NCBI GenBank assembly: GCA_028023455.1
Contig: JAQFVV010012402.1
Span: forward strand, 17,550,935 to 17,614,934
DNA: 64,000 nt
From: Epiperipatus broadwayi
Taxonomy: Eukaryota > Onychophora > Udeonychophora > Euonychophora > Peripatidae
Direction of reading: 5' to 3'
The notes beneath the pieces were generated by a model that was not told where the DNA came from, searched no databases, and saw nothing but the letters and a program-made list of their open reading frames with translations. The position numbers and the translations under genes are program-made. Of this stretch, positions 1 to 11,135 are shown piece by piece. Every line of letters begins with the position of its first letter. The stretch's first letter is position 1.

Positions 1-489
1 TATGCTAATTTACAAATTGCATTATGATGGGTGAGTAGGCCATTTTTTAAAAGGGAATGCAGAGTTTCATCTTATTAATGACATATTTGTCTTTGAGGGT
101 TGTGTCATGCTTCCTTAATTATTAATTTGGTGTAATTGTATTCAGTACAAACAATATTGACAGAGGAGGAAACAAATGGATGGCCAGTTATGGAAGAATG
201 TTAAAAAAATTGAACATGTATTGGAATTGGTTTTAGCTTTGTAACAGACGTAAGTGTGATGTGCAATGCAAGTAGAGAGGCTGGCCTGAGATTCACCATA
301 GTAAATGGAGGGGCAGTTGCATTTATGGAATTTGATTCTATACATGATCTGGGAATGAATATCGCCTAAAAACTATTCTTTGATTTATTAAGTAAGTGTT
401 GTAGAGGAGGGGAGGGGTGTATAGCTAATTGAAAATGGGAGTGATAAGTTTTGGTGATGTGAAGGGCAAAAAGTGTCATATTTTGTGGT

Positions 490-506
490 AAGATTTCTAA
501 TGATTT
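490..506. repeat. Target-site duplication of SINE, low side
   Basis: Sequence aagatttctaatgattt, identical to 614-630 on the other side of the SINE. Confidence 0.85.
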
Positions 507-613
507 TTTTTTCATATGTCATAGCATCGGCCGGGACACGAATCCACAAACATCTGCAACCAACTACTGTTTGCAAGGTGGTTGCAATGACCTCTCAGCT
601 AACAATGCTTGAC
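507..613 (-). mobile_element. tRNA-derived SINE with 17-bp target-site duplication
   Basis: On the minus strand this segment has a tRNA-like head: an A-box-like TAGCTGAGAGG (591-601) and a B-box-like GGATTCGTGTCC (534-545). A 7-bp acceptor-like pairing joins AGCATTG (603-609) to CGATGCT near 523-529. A short A-rich tail follows (T run at 504-512 on the plus strand). A perfect 17-bp direct repeat, aagatttctaatgattt, flanks it at 490-506 and 614-630. The inverted homologous repeat copy near 1140-1165 lacks the segment and so acts as an empty site. These are hallmarks of retroposition by a LINE machinery. It is too degenerate in the D and T arms to be a working tRNA gene. Confidence 0.8.
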
Positions 614-630
614 AAGATTTCTAATGATTT
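614..630. repeat. Target-site duplication of SINE, high side
   Basis: Sequence aagatttctaatgattt, identical to 490-506. Confidence 0.85.
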
Positions 631-1660
631 GTAAGACAGTTGAATCCTTATATTCTATGCTGGATAATTCTAATATGTGCTGATATTATATTTTCTGTAT
701 GATTCAAACTTACATAAATGGATGTTATGGTTTAGGAATGCTTTAAGTCTGCTTAACTTGTTGGAGCATGGTGTATGTAAGTTGGGGTGAATAAAGCCAC
801 TCATATGTATGGGTTTAATAATCATTTGATAGTTCAAGGAGGTGCAGTTGTGTTGTAAATAGAGGTCAAGGTTTTTAATTTCCTTTGAAGTATCCTTGCT
901 TTCATGGGTTAAAATGAAGAATGTGGCATGCATGAGGTGGTAAGGAGTCCAAATAAAGATGTCATAAATGTAAGGAAGATACAGCAAAGAAGGGTTTGAG
1001 ACACAATATACTGGTGTAATCCATTCTTTGATGTGATTCAGAAAAATTCTTGAGAGGTTACCATTAGTTGGCACATCCCTTAGGCCAGCTATTGTATCAG
1101 ATTTATGCAGTGTGGGATATAAGGATCCAACTTTTCTACAAACCATTAGAAACTATTATTACAAAATACAATATCCATATCCTGCCACTAACTTGAGGCC
1201 TTGAATTTCCATTCCCTCTATACCTAACTTAACACATCATCACTCTCACCCATCTAATACTTTTATGCATCTTCTATTTGTAACACTTACTCATAACTAA
1301 AAAGATAGTTTTCCAGCTGATATACACCCTCAGTTCATGTACAAAATCAAGTGCCATAATCCTATCTACCTCTCCATTTATTATTGCAAATCTTGGGCCA
1401 ACCTCTCTACTTCCATTGCTTATCACACTTATCTCTAAAACAAAGCTAAAAACAATTCTGATACTTTTCAATTTTTTGTTAACATTTTCCCACAATTGGC
1501 TACACTTTTGTGATATCCTCTGTCAACATTGTTTGCATTGAGTGCAATGACACTAAGGGAAAAATTAAAAAACATAGCACAGCTCTAAAGATAAATACAA
1601 CATGAGGGAATCTGGCATTTCCTTTATGAAAAAATAGCCTACTCACCCATCATAATGCAA

Positions 1661-4626
1661 CATATAAATTAAATGTAAATTAAGGTGAACGATATATATA
1701 CATCCTCCTATCTCCACTATACCCATTGCTACATCTAGGTCTGACACAAGTCAAAAGCTAGCTAAGACCATATGTTAAACTATTTATTAAAACTTTGCTC
1801 AATACATTTTTTGCATACATTTATTTTATTACCTAGGATTTGAGATAATGCTAATATTACCTTCATTATGTGTATATATTGAAAGATATATGTATTACAT
1901 AATGGTGATGGGAGGTGACATTTTATTTATTTATACATTTTCAAGCTGTTTGTTTAACTATATATATGTATATTGTAGAAATAGAATCTCATTCCCACAC
2001 ATATACACCTGGGTCTTGTTTTATGCAATAGATAGGTTCCTCAGAAAACATGCACAAATGAAATCCTGCAAAAATAGATGTAACTTACATTGAAAAAGGG
2101 GGGATGCGGTCTGTGATTTTTCAAAATTCGTGTAAAAGCAAAGCACCAATGTAAAATTACTTTAAAATTCACGCAAAAAAAATAAGGCAATAAAATATGA
2201 CTAATAAAAAATTTCAAATTTGAAAAAAATTGATACAAGACAAACTTCTTTTAACTATAATATTTAATTTTATTCAAAATAATATATTTTTATGCATAAT
2301 TTACAGTACAGTAATTTACATTTTTTTTATACACGTTTTAATTATTATGATTTTCTGGTGACAATGTAATTAGTAATTAATCTTTGAGACAATGATTTTA
2401 TTAATTGTTTACAAAGCTTGCAATATCCAGACATACAGCCATTTAGCTCTCATTGGAATTTAAGAGCACATTAATGATTAGTGTCATTAATAAGAAAATA
2501 ATAATTGATTATGTCCTTTTTTAAAAAGCAAAAACAGAATGTGATTTAAAATGCAAAATTAACATGCACGATGTTTGAACAAATTTACATTACAATCTTG
2601 TAAAATTTAATATGTGTATACATAAAATGTGGAAATCATGATTTTAATTTCATTATTGCATAAAATCTTACTATTATAAAACACTGAAAATATTGAAATT
2701 ACTAAGATAAAAATTGCATTCCAATAATGTGCTATTACTTTCAATATAACGTAAGTGCATGAAATTTATTATTTAAAGTAATAGCGCATTATCGGAAATT
2801 GACTTTCGGTGAAACACGAATCGCATAACTTCAAAATCGTGTTAAATAAGTCTGTGTAAAAAGAAACCCAGGTATATATTCTTAAATTAAGAAAATTTTA
2901 TATTTATATTGTGGGTGCATAATATGGATATTAATAAGTAATATTTATTAGTAGGCAGTAAGTGAGAAATGATTATTATAAGAGAAAATATTACATACAT
3001 TAGTCTATTATATTAAATAAAGCAGTTTCATGATATAGCTTATTTTTCTTAAAAAATAAAACAGTCTAGACAGGATAGTTAAAAAAGGTAATATCTATAA
3101 GTCAGCAAATTAATGGTCTGAAAAGCATATGTGTATGAATGTGTAACTAGAAAAACAAACAATCTTTTTAATTACACATAAATTTCAGATTTTTATTTTT
3201 TTTATGTTATCTGAATTTTAAATTGTTAAAAAGGGAAGAGATGTTTTGACAGAATAGATGGAGCAATTAATTTTCTTTTTGTTAATTGACTACTAATTGT
3301 CATCAGTTTTGGACATTTCTGTTTTATTTCTAAAATGACAATTTTTTGGTGGAAAACAATTTTTAATCTGGAAAAGCTAGGGAGGTTGCAGAAAATTGAG
3401 ATGTATAAAAAGTTGTGTAAGACAGAGGAGGTTAATCAGTTCAACATGAGTCAATAGTGAATTGTCAATCAGTTGGTCAGAGACAGTCATTTTCTTCTAA
3501 ATTTTTTCCCTTGCATTTGAAGGAAAAAGTGAAAGCAAAATATCAAAATCTTGCTTTAAGCAGTATAGAAGATGTGCTGATATATAAACACTATAGCAGT
3601 TAAGCTATTCTGGAGTGATTGATAAAGATTGAGTTCCTAAAAAAAACTGAACAGTAAAATGGTGGAATAAGGAAAGTGCACCAATTGCTACTTTGAAAAA
3701 AAAAATGGATTCATTGTTTATATATTTTGTCAGCTGTGAGAGAGCAAGAATGCAGTGTTAACTGCTATTTTTGTTCCCTGAGATCTCTAACACCTGAGTG
3801 CAGTGGTTTGTCTGTAAACTTATATATATTTTTTAATACCCAAAGAATGACTGTGTTTAAAGTCAACCACACATGCTGTTTCAGAGACTTTTTTTCATCC
3901 CTGGCCTATTAAAGGATCGTTATCTTTAAAGGGAGGGAGAAGAAGAAAGCAGAGAAGAAAGAAGGTGTATAAAATCCACACAGCAAGCCTCAACTAGTCT
4001 ACCAATCAGGTTTTTTTAAAGTTTTCTTTTATGTTCATTAAAAGTGCCTGCAAGAACTTTGAAATGGTAAAAACAAGCTAAATCAATGCAGTCCAAAATT
4101 AAATATAAGACAGCAGTCTGTTGTTTCATCTTGGACATTAGTAAGAACTGAAAATGGATGGAAACTTTAAAATTTTATTAATAATTTCTTTTTATTTATT
4201 AAAAGTAATTATTTGGCATTCTTTCTATAAAGTAAACATCTTTTCTTTTTCTTTTAATACATAAACCTTAAAAGTTTGTTTGTTTATTTTATTATTAATT
4301 ATCATTACTGCATAACAACACAACGCAAATACATTTTTAAGATATTAAACTTAATGTTTTATTATCTTTAAATATTTTTTGTATTGTAATTTAATAAGTC
4401 ATTTTAATTATTGTCATTTGTTGAGTTAAATAATCTTGAGCAATCTGTCAATATATACTTTATATTGTTGTTTTATTTATTTGCATATTTAAATTTGATA
4501 TAAAGGTTTTTGCTCAAGATTTAAATAATTTTTTTTTATGTGTATAATTTGTTTATGAAAAAACGTTATGAAGGGAAACATTTTAACATAATATATGATA
4601 ACATATCACGAGTGTGCATGTGACTG
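1661..4626. other. AT-rich non-coding stretch
   Basis: No gene, RNA or repeat family recognised. Short open frames (1848-2093, 3727-3912) are rich in Tyr/Phe/Ile, as random AT-rich DNA would give. Homopolymer A and T runs are common. Confidence 0.6.
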
Positions 4627-4637
4627 CATATATAGAT
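4627..4637. repeat. Target-site duplication of RTE LINE, 3' side
   Basis: catatatagat, identical to 6912-6922. It directly abuts the GAT-repeat tail of the element. Confidence 0.8.
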
Positions 4638-6911
4638 CATCATCATCAATAGTAGTCTGTCCAATAGACAGGTCCAGAGAGTAGTCACTACATCAGTTCA
4701 TCCATTCTTCCATTCCATTCTCTTCCTTGCCCACTTCCTCAATTCCACATAACTCCTTCCATCTCGTACATCATCCAATAATGTCAATCTCTTCCGTCCT
4801 TTCTTTTTATTTCCACTCACCATTCCTTCCAAAACATCTTTCATTAAACTATAATCTTTTCTTAGTATATGTCCAATCCAGTTTCTCTTTCTTTCTTTGA
4901 TACTTTCAATCAATCTTCTTTCCTCATTAACTCTTTTCAAAACTTCTTCATTTGTTATTTTATTCACCCAACTGATTTTTTCCATTTTTCTCCATGTCCA
5001 CATCTCAAAAGCTTCCAGTCGTTTCTTAATTCTATTACTCAATGTCCATGTCTCACAACCATACATTAATACACTCCACACATAACATTTAATTAATCTT
5101 TTCCTTAATTCTCTTTCCATAGGTCCACAGAATATCTTCTTTCTTTTTACAAATGTCACCTTTGCCAATGCTATTCTTCTTTTAACTTCATCTTCACTTC
5201 TTCCATCCTCACTCAACCAACAACCCAAATATCTAAATTCCTTCACCTGCTGCACCATGTCATCATGGATTCCAATTTGCAGTCTTTTTGCATCTCTCCC
5301 TATCCATAAACACTTAGTCTTTTCAATATTAATCTTCATTCCATATGCCATACATCCTTCTTCCAATTTATTCAACATATTCTGAAGATCCTTTTCTTCC
5401 TCAGCAATAAAAGCCATATCATCTGCAAATCTTATACACTTTATTACTCTCCCTCCAACATTTGCTCCTCCACAGTCCAAATAATTATTTATCATATCTT
5501 CTAAATAAATATTAAATAAAACAGGTGACATACTACATCCTTGCCTAACTCCACTTTCTATATTCACTTCATCAGTCTCATTACATCCAAATCTAACTCT
5601 TATTCTTTGCCCATTATACATATTCCATATCAATCGTCTTTCTTTCCAGAATACTCCTTTATCTCTTAAGATAGACATCAGTCTATTCCAGCTTACTCTA
5701 TCAAATGCCTTTTCTAAATCTACAAAACATATACCAATTCCTTTATCTCTTTCAAAATATCTTTCTGCAATTGTCCTAACAATACCAATAGCATCTCTTG
5801 TGCTTTTCCCTTTCCGAAAACCAAACTGTTCTTCAGCAATATAATAGTCAACCTTCCCATAAATCCTTTGAGTTAAAATCCTCAATAACACCTTAGAAAC
5901 ATGAGACAATACACTTATTGTCCTATACTCTTCACATTTAACAGCTTTCTTCTTTTTAGCAATTGGAATCACTATAGTTTTTAAAAAATCTTCAGGCCAA
6001 ACTCCATTATTATATATCAAATTGCAAAGTCCAACTATTTCCTTCATAGTAAATTCTCCCATTTCTCTCAAAAATTCTATAGGTACTGCATCAAATCCAA
6101 TAGCCTTACCATTCTTCATTTGTGCGATTGCCTTTCCTACTTCATCTGGCAGTATGTCCATACCTCTATCATCCATTGCAACATCTTCTTCATTTTCAAG
6201 TTCATAACTAATTAAATTATTTCCTCTACTAAACAGATACCGAATATATTCTTCCCATCTTTTTAATATATCATTACTATCGGTTAACCTTCTTCCATTC
6301 TTATCCGCAATCTCACTTGCTACCCATGTCTTTTTCTCCCAAGAAATACTTTGTATTCTATCAAATGCTAGATCATATCTTTTCATCTGTTGAAACCTTT
6401 CTATCTCTTTACATTCTTGCTCCAACCACTTTTCTTTTGCTAAATCTGTTTCTCTTCTTAATTCATTATTAAATTTCCTATATTCCTTTTGCCCTTCCTC
6501 AGTATTTACATTCTTCCACCATCTCCGCACTTCCATCTTTTCCAACATACCTTCAGTTATCCAAGGTCTTTTAGCTTTTCTCGCACGAATAATACCTATT
6601 TCATTTTTTGCTATTTTCAAGAATCCCTCTTTAATTCTATTCCAACACTCATCAGAGCTGTTAATATAATTCCCATCCTGAACAATTCTTTTAAATTCAT
6701 TTTCACATATTAAACCAAATTTTCCTTTTTCCATTTGTCTCAATTTATCCAAGTCCCATCTTGTGTATCTTTTCCCTCTTTTAATTCTTTTTAAACTTAA
6801 CTTTAATTTAGCCGTCACCAAATTATGATCCGAATCTATATCAGCACCTGGCAAAGCATGTGAACCCTTAACAGCATTCTTATATCTATTCTGAATCAGT
6901 ATATAATCAAT
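4638..6911 (-). mobile_element. RTE-clade non-LTR retrotransposon (LINE), 5'-truncated
   Basis: An 11-bp direct repeat, catatatagat, occurs at 4627-4637 and 6912-6922 and bounds the element as a target-site duplication. The 3' end (low coordinates) has a very short untranslated region ending in a GATGATGATG-type tail. Short 3' UTRs with simple-repeat tails are typical of the RTE clade. The 5' end is cut inside the apurinic-type endonuclease domain, so this copy cannot be complete. The open frame and perfect duplication indicate a recent insertion. Confidence 0.85.
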
Positions 6912-6914
6912 CAT
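4698..6914 (-). CDS. LINE reverse transcriptase, partial endonuclease (ORF2 remnant)
   Basis: An open frame of 738 codons without internal stop. Residues 1-35 are the C-terminal end of an EEP/APE endonuclease domain: IDYILI, then PGADIDSDHNLV with the catalytic SDH at 28-30. The reverse transcriptase follows, with a region around EEQFGFRKGKSTRDA (361-375), motif A FVDLEKAFD (397-405), GVRQGCSMSP (455-464) and motif C FADD (496-499). The C-terminal tail, YGCETWTL and then AFEMWTWRKM...W...TNEEVL (618-657) and IGHILRKD (680-687), resembles RTE/BovB-type elements. It would copy its own RNA by target-primed reverse transcription. The first Met lies in the flanking duplication and most of the endonuclease is missing, so this is a 5'-truncated copy with an intact RT. 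The coding strand is purine-rich and C-poor. Confidence 0.9.
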   Translation of the reverse strand: MIDYILIQNRYKNAVKGSHALPGADIDSDHNLVTAKLKLSLKRIKRGKRYTRWDLDKLRQMEKGKFGLICENEFKRIVQDGNYINSSDECWNRIKEGFLKIAKNEIGIIRARKAKRPWITEGMLEKMEVRRWWKNVNTEEGQKEYRKFNNELRRETDLAKEKWLEQECKEIERFQQMKRYDLAFDRIQSISWEKKTWVASEIADKNGRRLTDSNDILKRWEEYIRYLFSRGNNLISYELENEEDVAMDDRGMDILPDEVGKAIAQMKNGKAIGFDAVPIEFLREMGEFTMKEIVGLCNLIYNNGVWPEDFLKTIVIPIAKKKKAVKCEEYRTISVLSHVSKVLLRILTQRIYGKVDYYIAEEQFGFRKGKSTRDAIGIVRTIAERYFERDKGIGICFVDLEKAFDRVSWNRLMSILRDKGVFWKERRLIWNMYNGQRIRVRFGCNETDEVNIESGVRQGCSMSPVLFNIYLEDMINNYLDCGGANVGGRVIKCIRFADDMAFIAEEEKDLQNMLNKLEEGCMAYGMKINIEKTKCLWIGRDAKRLQIGIHDDMVQQVKEFRYLGCWLSEDGRSEDEVKRRIALAKVTFVKRKKIFCGPMERELRKRLIKCYVWSVLMYGCETWTLSNRIKKRLEAFEMWTWRKMEKISWVNKITNEEVLKRVNEERRLIESIKERKRNWIGHILRKDYSLMKDVLEGMVSGNKKKGRKRLTLLDDVRDGRSYVELRKWARKRMEWKNG

Positions 6915-6922
6915 ATATAGAT
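6912..6922. repeat. Target-site duplication of RTE LINE, 5' side
   Basis: catatatagat, identical to 4627-4637. The ATG that opens the frame (6914-6912, minus) lies inside this duplication, so it is host DNA and not the element's own start. Confidence 0.8.
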
Positions 6923-7404
6923 ATAACCAATTAAGTTAAGTCAAAATAAGTTAGACTAAAGTATTACTGATTGATAATTATTTTAAGAGAACAAATTAAT
7001 AGAGCAGGGTTTCACACGTGTATGAAAGTAAACACACACATATTGCGTGAATGATTTTTATTACTTTTATGACATATATAATAAAGCTGGAAGAAATATT
7101 GAATAAGCATTCAATGGAATATTTTTTTTAATGTTTCATTTTAAACCGGCTTGTTTTAAATGAGTAGGAACACACACATATATTTAATTTTCTTATTTGG
7201 TTATCCATACAATATTAGATATTTTGTTTTAATAATGTGTTTGATTGATATAATAATTATAGTCAATTAGATGATTAAAAATTTGTTTTATTAAAAGAAA
7301 GAATCTTAATAAATATAATTATACAGTATTTAGCTTTCTAGTTCTTATCATTAGTATTGTTATTTTTTTAATTTTATCATTTAATTATAATCATTCATCA
7401 TCAC
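6923..7404. other. AT-rich non-coding stretch
   Basis: Nothing recognised beyond A/T runs. Confidence 0.6.
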
Positions 7405-7995
7405 TAATAAATGTTTAGCGTTGGATCACAATTTACATGTACTGATGTTTTGGGTAAGTAATTATAGGTTTATAACAAAGCGCTAAAATTTTATGTTGTG
7501 CTGATGGGTTTTGACCAGCATCACCAATGGTGAATATTACTGGTTAAATCACCATTTGAGTATAATAATGTTTCAGGTAATAATTATAGATTTATAAAAA
7601 AGCTAGATTTTATGCTGTGAGATTCATTATGACCATCATCAGCACTAATGAATATTAATGGTTAAATCACAATTTAAATATAATTGTTGTTTTAGGTAAA
7701 TAGCTATAGATTTATAAAAAGCTAAATCTTATGTTATGAGATTAGTTATGACCACATCATCCTCTGATGAACATAAGTAATTAAGTTACACGTTAAATAT
7801 AATAATGTTTAAGTAAATAAAAGTTATATAAATCTAGGTGTATAAAGAGCTAGGTGTTATTTTCATCATCATCACTGGTGAATATTAATAATTAAATACC
7901 AGTTTAAATATAGTGGGGTTTTAAGTAAGTGCATTTATAGATTCATAAAAGCTAAATTAGTTGTTGTGAGTTAGTTGCAAAAGCTGTGGATGGAA
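7405..7995. repeat. Degenerate tandem repeat, ~110-125 bp unit, about five copies
   Basis: Successive units share a GGTTAAATCAC-AATTTAAATATAAT core (near 7540, 7661, 7771 and 7892), then TTTAGGTAA-TA-TATAGATTTATAAAAAGCTA, then a CATCATCA...TGATGAATATTA segment. Spacing is 110-121 bp. Copies are diverged and indel-ridden. No coding potential was seen. Confidence 0.75.
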
Positions 7996-10732
7996 TCATC
8001 AGCAGCATCATTATCATCATTATATCATTATTGATAAATACATTAACCCAGAGAAAGAATGGGAAGAAAAAATGCTGTAACTATAATCAGGGGTATAAAA
8101 TAATAACCCAAGATAATATATGAAGCTAATACTTATGACTCTGTATAGAAACAGTGATTTAAATCTTTAGCTTACTTAATAAACGAGTTTCCAAGCCTTC
8201 ACTTAATTAAAAAAAAAGATGAGTAAAAATACTTTGTGTAGTTTTAAATTAAAAGAAACTATCACTTTAGGAATATATTATGACAGAACCAAATAATATT
8301 TTTAGGTATTGGTTTTAGAATCAAATGGGTTTGATGAACGAGACGAGAGAAAAATGGTAGAAATGGAATGATGCAAAAATATTTTTTATTTAAGTATTAC
8401 ACTTATATTAAAAATAGACTAGGTCTATTTTTTTTTTTAAAATACAAGCTACTACTTGTTTTTTTTTTTTTTTTTTAAAAAAAGAATATAGCAATTAAGA
8501 TATATTTTTAATGGATATGCTCACCTTGATGAAGATATCTTTTCACTCAAACTATGATCTGCATGGATTGATGAAATTATGGAATGTCAGATACTGAATG
8601 TGTCTATCACTTTCAGTGCTTATGTTTCAAATAAATTCTCAAACAGTAAATCATTCTATTATTTATTTATTTTTGCTTTAGTTTTTGATTCATTAGCTGT
8701 TTTAGTTTTTTCTCTCTAATTAGTACAAAATTAAGAACTTGCTGAAAAAATGCTGCATTTTAAGCAATGTTCACATATGATAAATTATTGAAAATCTGCG
8801 AATAATAGTTTGGAAAGTTTTTATAAATTAAAGTCAATCGTTGATAGATGCGAATATGTTTAGCATATTAACATGCAAATACATATAAAAGTATATAACT
8901 GATGATAATGTATTATGAATTATTCAATTTTCTGTAATTATATGATTAAGAAATATTACTTTCGGCTGTTCATTGTTGAATTAATGATAATATATAGATA
9001 TTTATAATTGCTTACTTATTAATATATGTATTCAATTTTTTTTGGCTTTTATCAGTGCTTCTATCTTTTACCTTCACCATATTACCACCATTCATCAGCG
9101 CACATATATATGCAAATAAAATGTTCATTAATTAAAAGAAACTATTGTACTAACAATAAAAATAATAATTATAATGGTAATTTTTTTTTTTACAATCGTA
9201 AATTATAATGGTAATTAATTATTATATATAGTCTTTTAATCAGCAGAAGTACTTTGGGTTAATTCTTTACTCTGCCTGAACTGCTGTTAAATTAAAAAAA
9301 CAAAACGGAAATAAACTTCATCAATTCAAACCCCATGAATCCCGAATTTTAATGTTAGCAGCTTGTCTATTAATTAGATTCATTTTTATTAATATTGTCT
9401 CCTTAATTTTTCTTCTATTATGGTTTCTCTCCTCATGAAGAATCTTAATATAAAATTTAAATATTGGTATTAGTAAATAAAATTAAAAGTAAAGAAAAAT
9501 TAAATTTTGCAGGAAATTAAAAGCAAATAAAAATTTTAATTAGTCAAAAAGCAAAGTTAATCAACTTGGGAGAATTTGTTATAGTTAAACGCAACAAAAA
9601 AATAAATTTACAAATATAAGAACTCAATTGTTATTGAGAATCTGACAATGAACATAAGAAATTAATTAATGTAAATTTATATTTTCAGAAGTTAGATTTA
9701 GCTGATTAAATCTAGTTAATTAGCAATAATAGAAGATAACTATCAAACTTATAAATGATTTTTTATTACAAATGTTTTAAAAACTACATCAACAAACTAA
9801 AATATGAATAATACTTATTAAGGCAATTACCAAATGTTATTCTTAATTTATTTATTTCACAATTGTTTCCAATATTAATTATTATTAACTGATTATTAAT
9901 TAATATTCAATATATAGCATCGACTCTGCTAATTGTATCTTATATCAGTAATACTAATTAATTATTACTTTATAGATACAAATATATAATGTAGTCGATG
10001 GCACAAAGGTATATCCTTTAAAGTCTATGCACTACATTTTATTTTATTTTTATTACAAAATAAATTTGACAGTTGGATGGTACATTAATAATACTATATG
10101 ATCACAGTATTGATGATCATCATCATGTTTTAGCATCTCAGCATTTGATTTTTTAAAAATATTCTGATGGATTACCACTTAAGTATGTGCATCCAGATAA
10201 TGTAAAACTATCAAGATAATATCAGTTGTCATTATTAATTCTCAAAATATAATTTACACTTATTTTTCATATATTTCAATTATTCATATTTGTTATATAT
10301 ACAGTAGCTAACAAAATTTGCTAATAAGCAGTCTTATATACAAATGTAATTCAGTATTATTTAAAAAAAAAGGTCTTATTAAAAAAAATATTGCATGGGC
10401 CTCTTAAATATCCAAAATGTCATATTCAGTTTTTAAACACCCAAAAATTGCCTAACACTGAAAAAATGTCATCTGTAATTCTAGCGATCCAACCCTGGTA
10501 TAGAGAGACAGAAGAATTTGTAAAGAGAATACACTGCTAATCTTAAAAAAACAGTCGGCAATCTAATTGGAAATTAACTATTATTAATAGATGTTTATTA
10601 TATCCATACCTTATGCACATATTTTGTCAAATATAGCTAATATAATAAATAAATTTTCCTTTTCAGAAATTACAAAAAAAATTACACTACGGTAATTAAA
10701 ATATTATCTTTTCTTTTACAACAATATAGTCA
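7996..10732. other. AT-rich non-coding stretch with one hairpin
   Basis: No gene found. It includes a poly-T tract near 8460-8476 and an imperfect foldback at 9917-10002, annotated separately. Confidence 0.6.
9917..10002. repeat. Imperfect 86-bp palindrome
   Basis: Outer arms gcatcgact / agtcgatggc, then tgtatct / agataca, then cagtaata / tattactt around an ATTAATTAAT-like centre. It could form a long hairpin, perhaps a small MITE remnant. Confidence 0.6.
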
Positions 10733-10754
10733 TCACTCATCCAATGATAATAAA

Positions 10755-11135
10755 TTAAAAAAAAAAATCAATTCATAACATTTATTAAAAAAATAAGGTA
10801 CTTGTATATTTACCAGTAAAATAACTTCAGTTAACAGAAATAAAATATTAACAAATAAAGTGGAAATATTATAAAATTGTTTTTCTTTAATATAACAGTA
10901 ATAAAAAGCAACAACAACGCGGAAAATATTAAATATCATTGCTACTAAACTTTTTAAAAAAAACCGATTCTTAGCATTTATTAAAAAAAATAAAGTACTT
11001 GCACATTTACTGTCTTTAGTTAATGAAAAAAATGATTAACAAATGAAGTGGAAATATTATAAAATTGTCTTTCTTTAAAATAACTAATAAAAAAAATGAC
11101 TAATAAAAGAAACAACATTGAAAATATCGCTCATT
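10755..11135. repeat. Tandem duplication, ~197-bp unit, two copies
   Basis: CATTTATTAAAAAAA-TAA-GTACTTG occurs near 10775 and again near 10975. AACAAAT(A/G)AAGTGGAAATAT then TATAAAATTGT also recurs in both. The copies differ by several small indels. A related AAATAAAGTGGAAATATTA piece also occurs near 13150. Confidence 0.75.

Larger units (their letters stand above)
1..1660. repeat. Inverted pair of an unclassified diverged repeat
   Basis: Bases 1 to about 690 are repeated in inverted orientation at about 1075-1660. The clearest outer match is 17-40 against 1637-1660, containing ATGATGGGTGAGTAGGC. Inner matches continue past TTTCTAATG.TTTGTA, seen near 495-505 and 621-631 on the left and about 1145 on the right. 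By eye the arms are roughly three-quarters identical, with indels. The window begins inside the left arm. The minus strand has short open stretches (1274-1495 and 670-1146) that I cannot assign to a family. This is probably an old interspersed repeat present as two opposed copies. Confidence 0.75.

Noticed and set aside
670-1146. 158-codon minus-strand gene
   Set aside because: It lies across one arm of a diverged repeat and shows no recognisable motif. It is kept only as part of the repeat.
4869-6713. Plus-strand frames across the LINE
   Set aside because: Antisense shadows of the reverse transcriptase.
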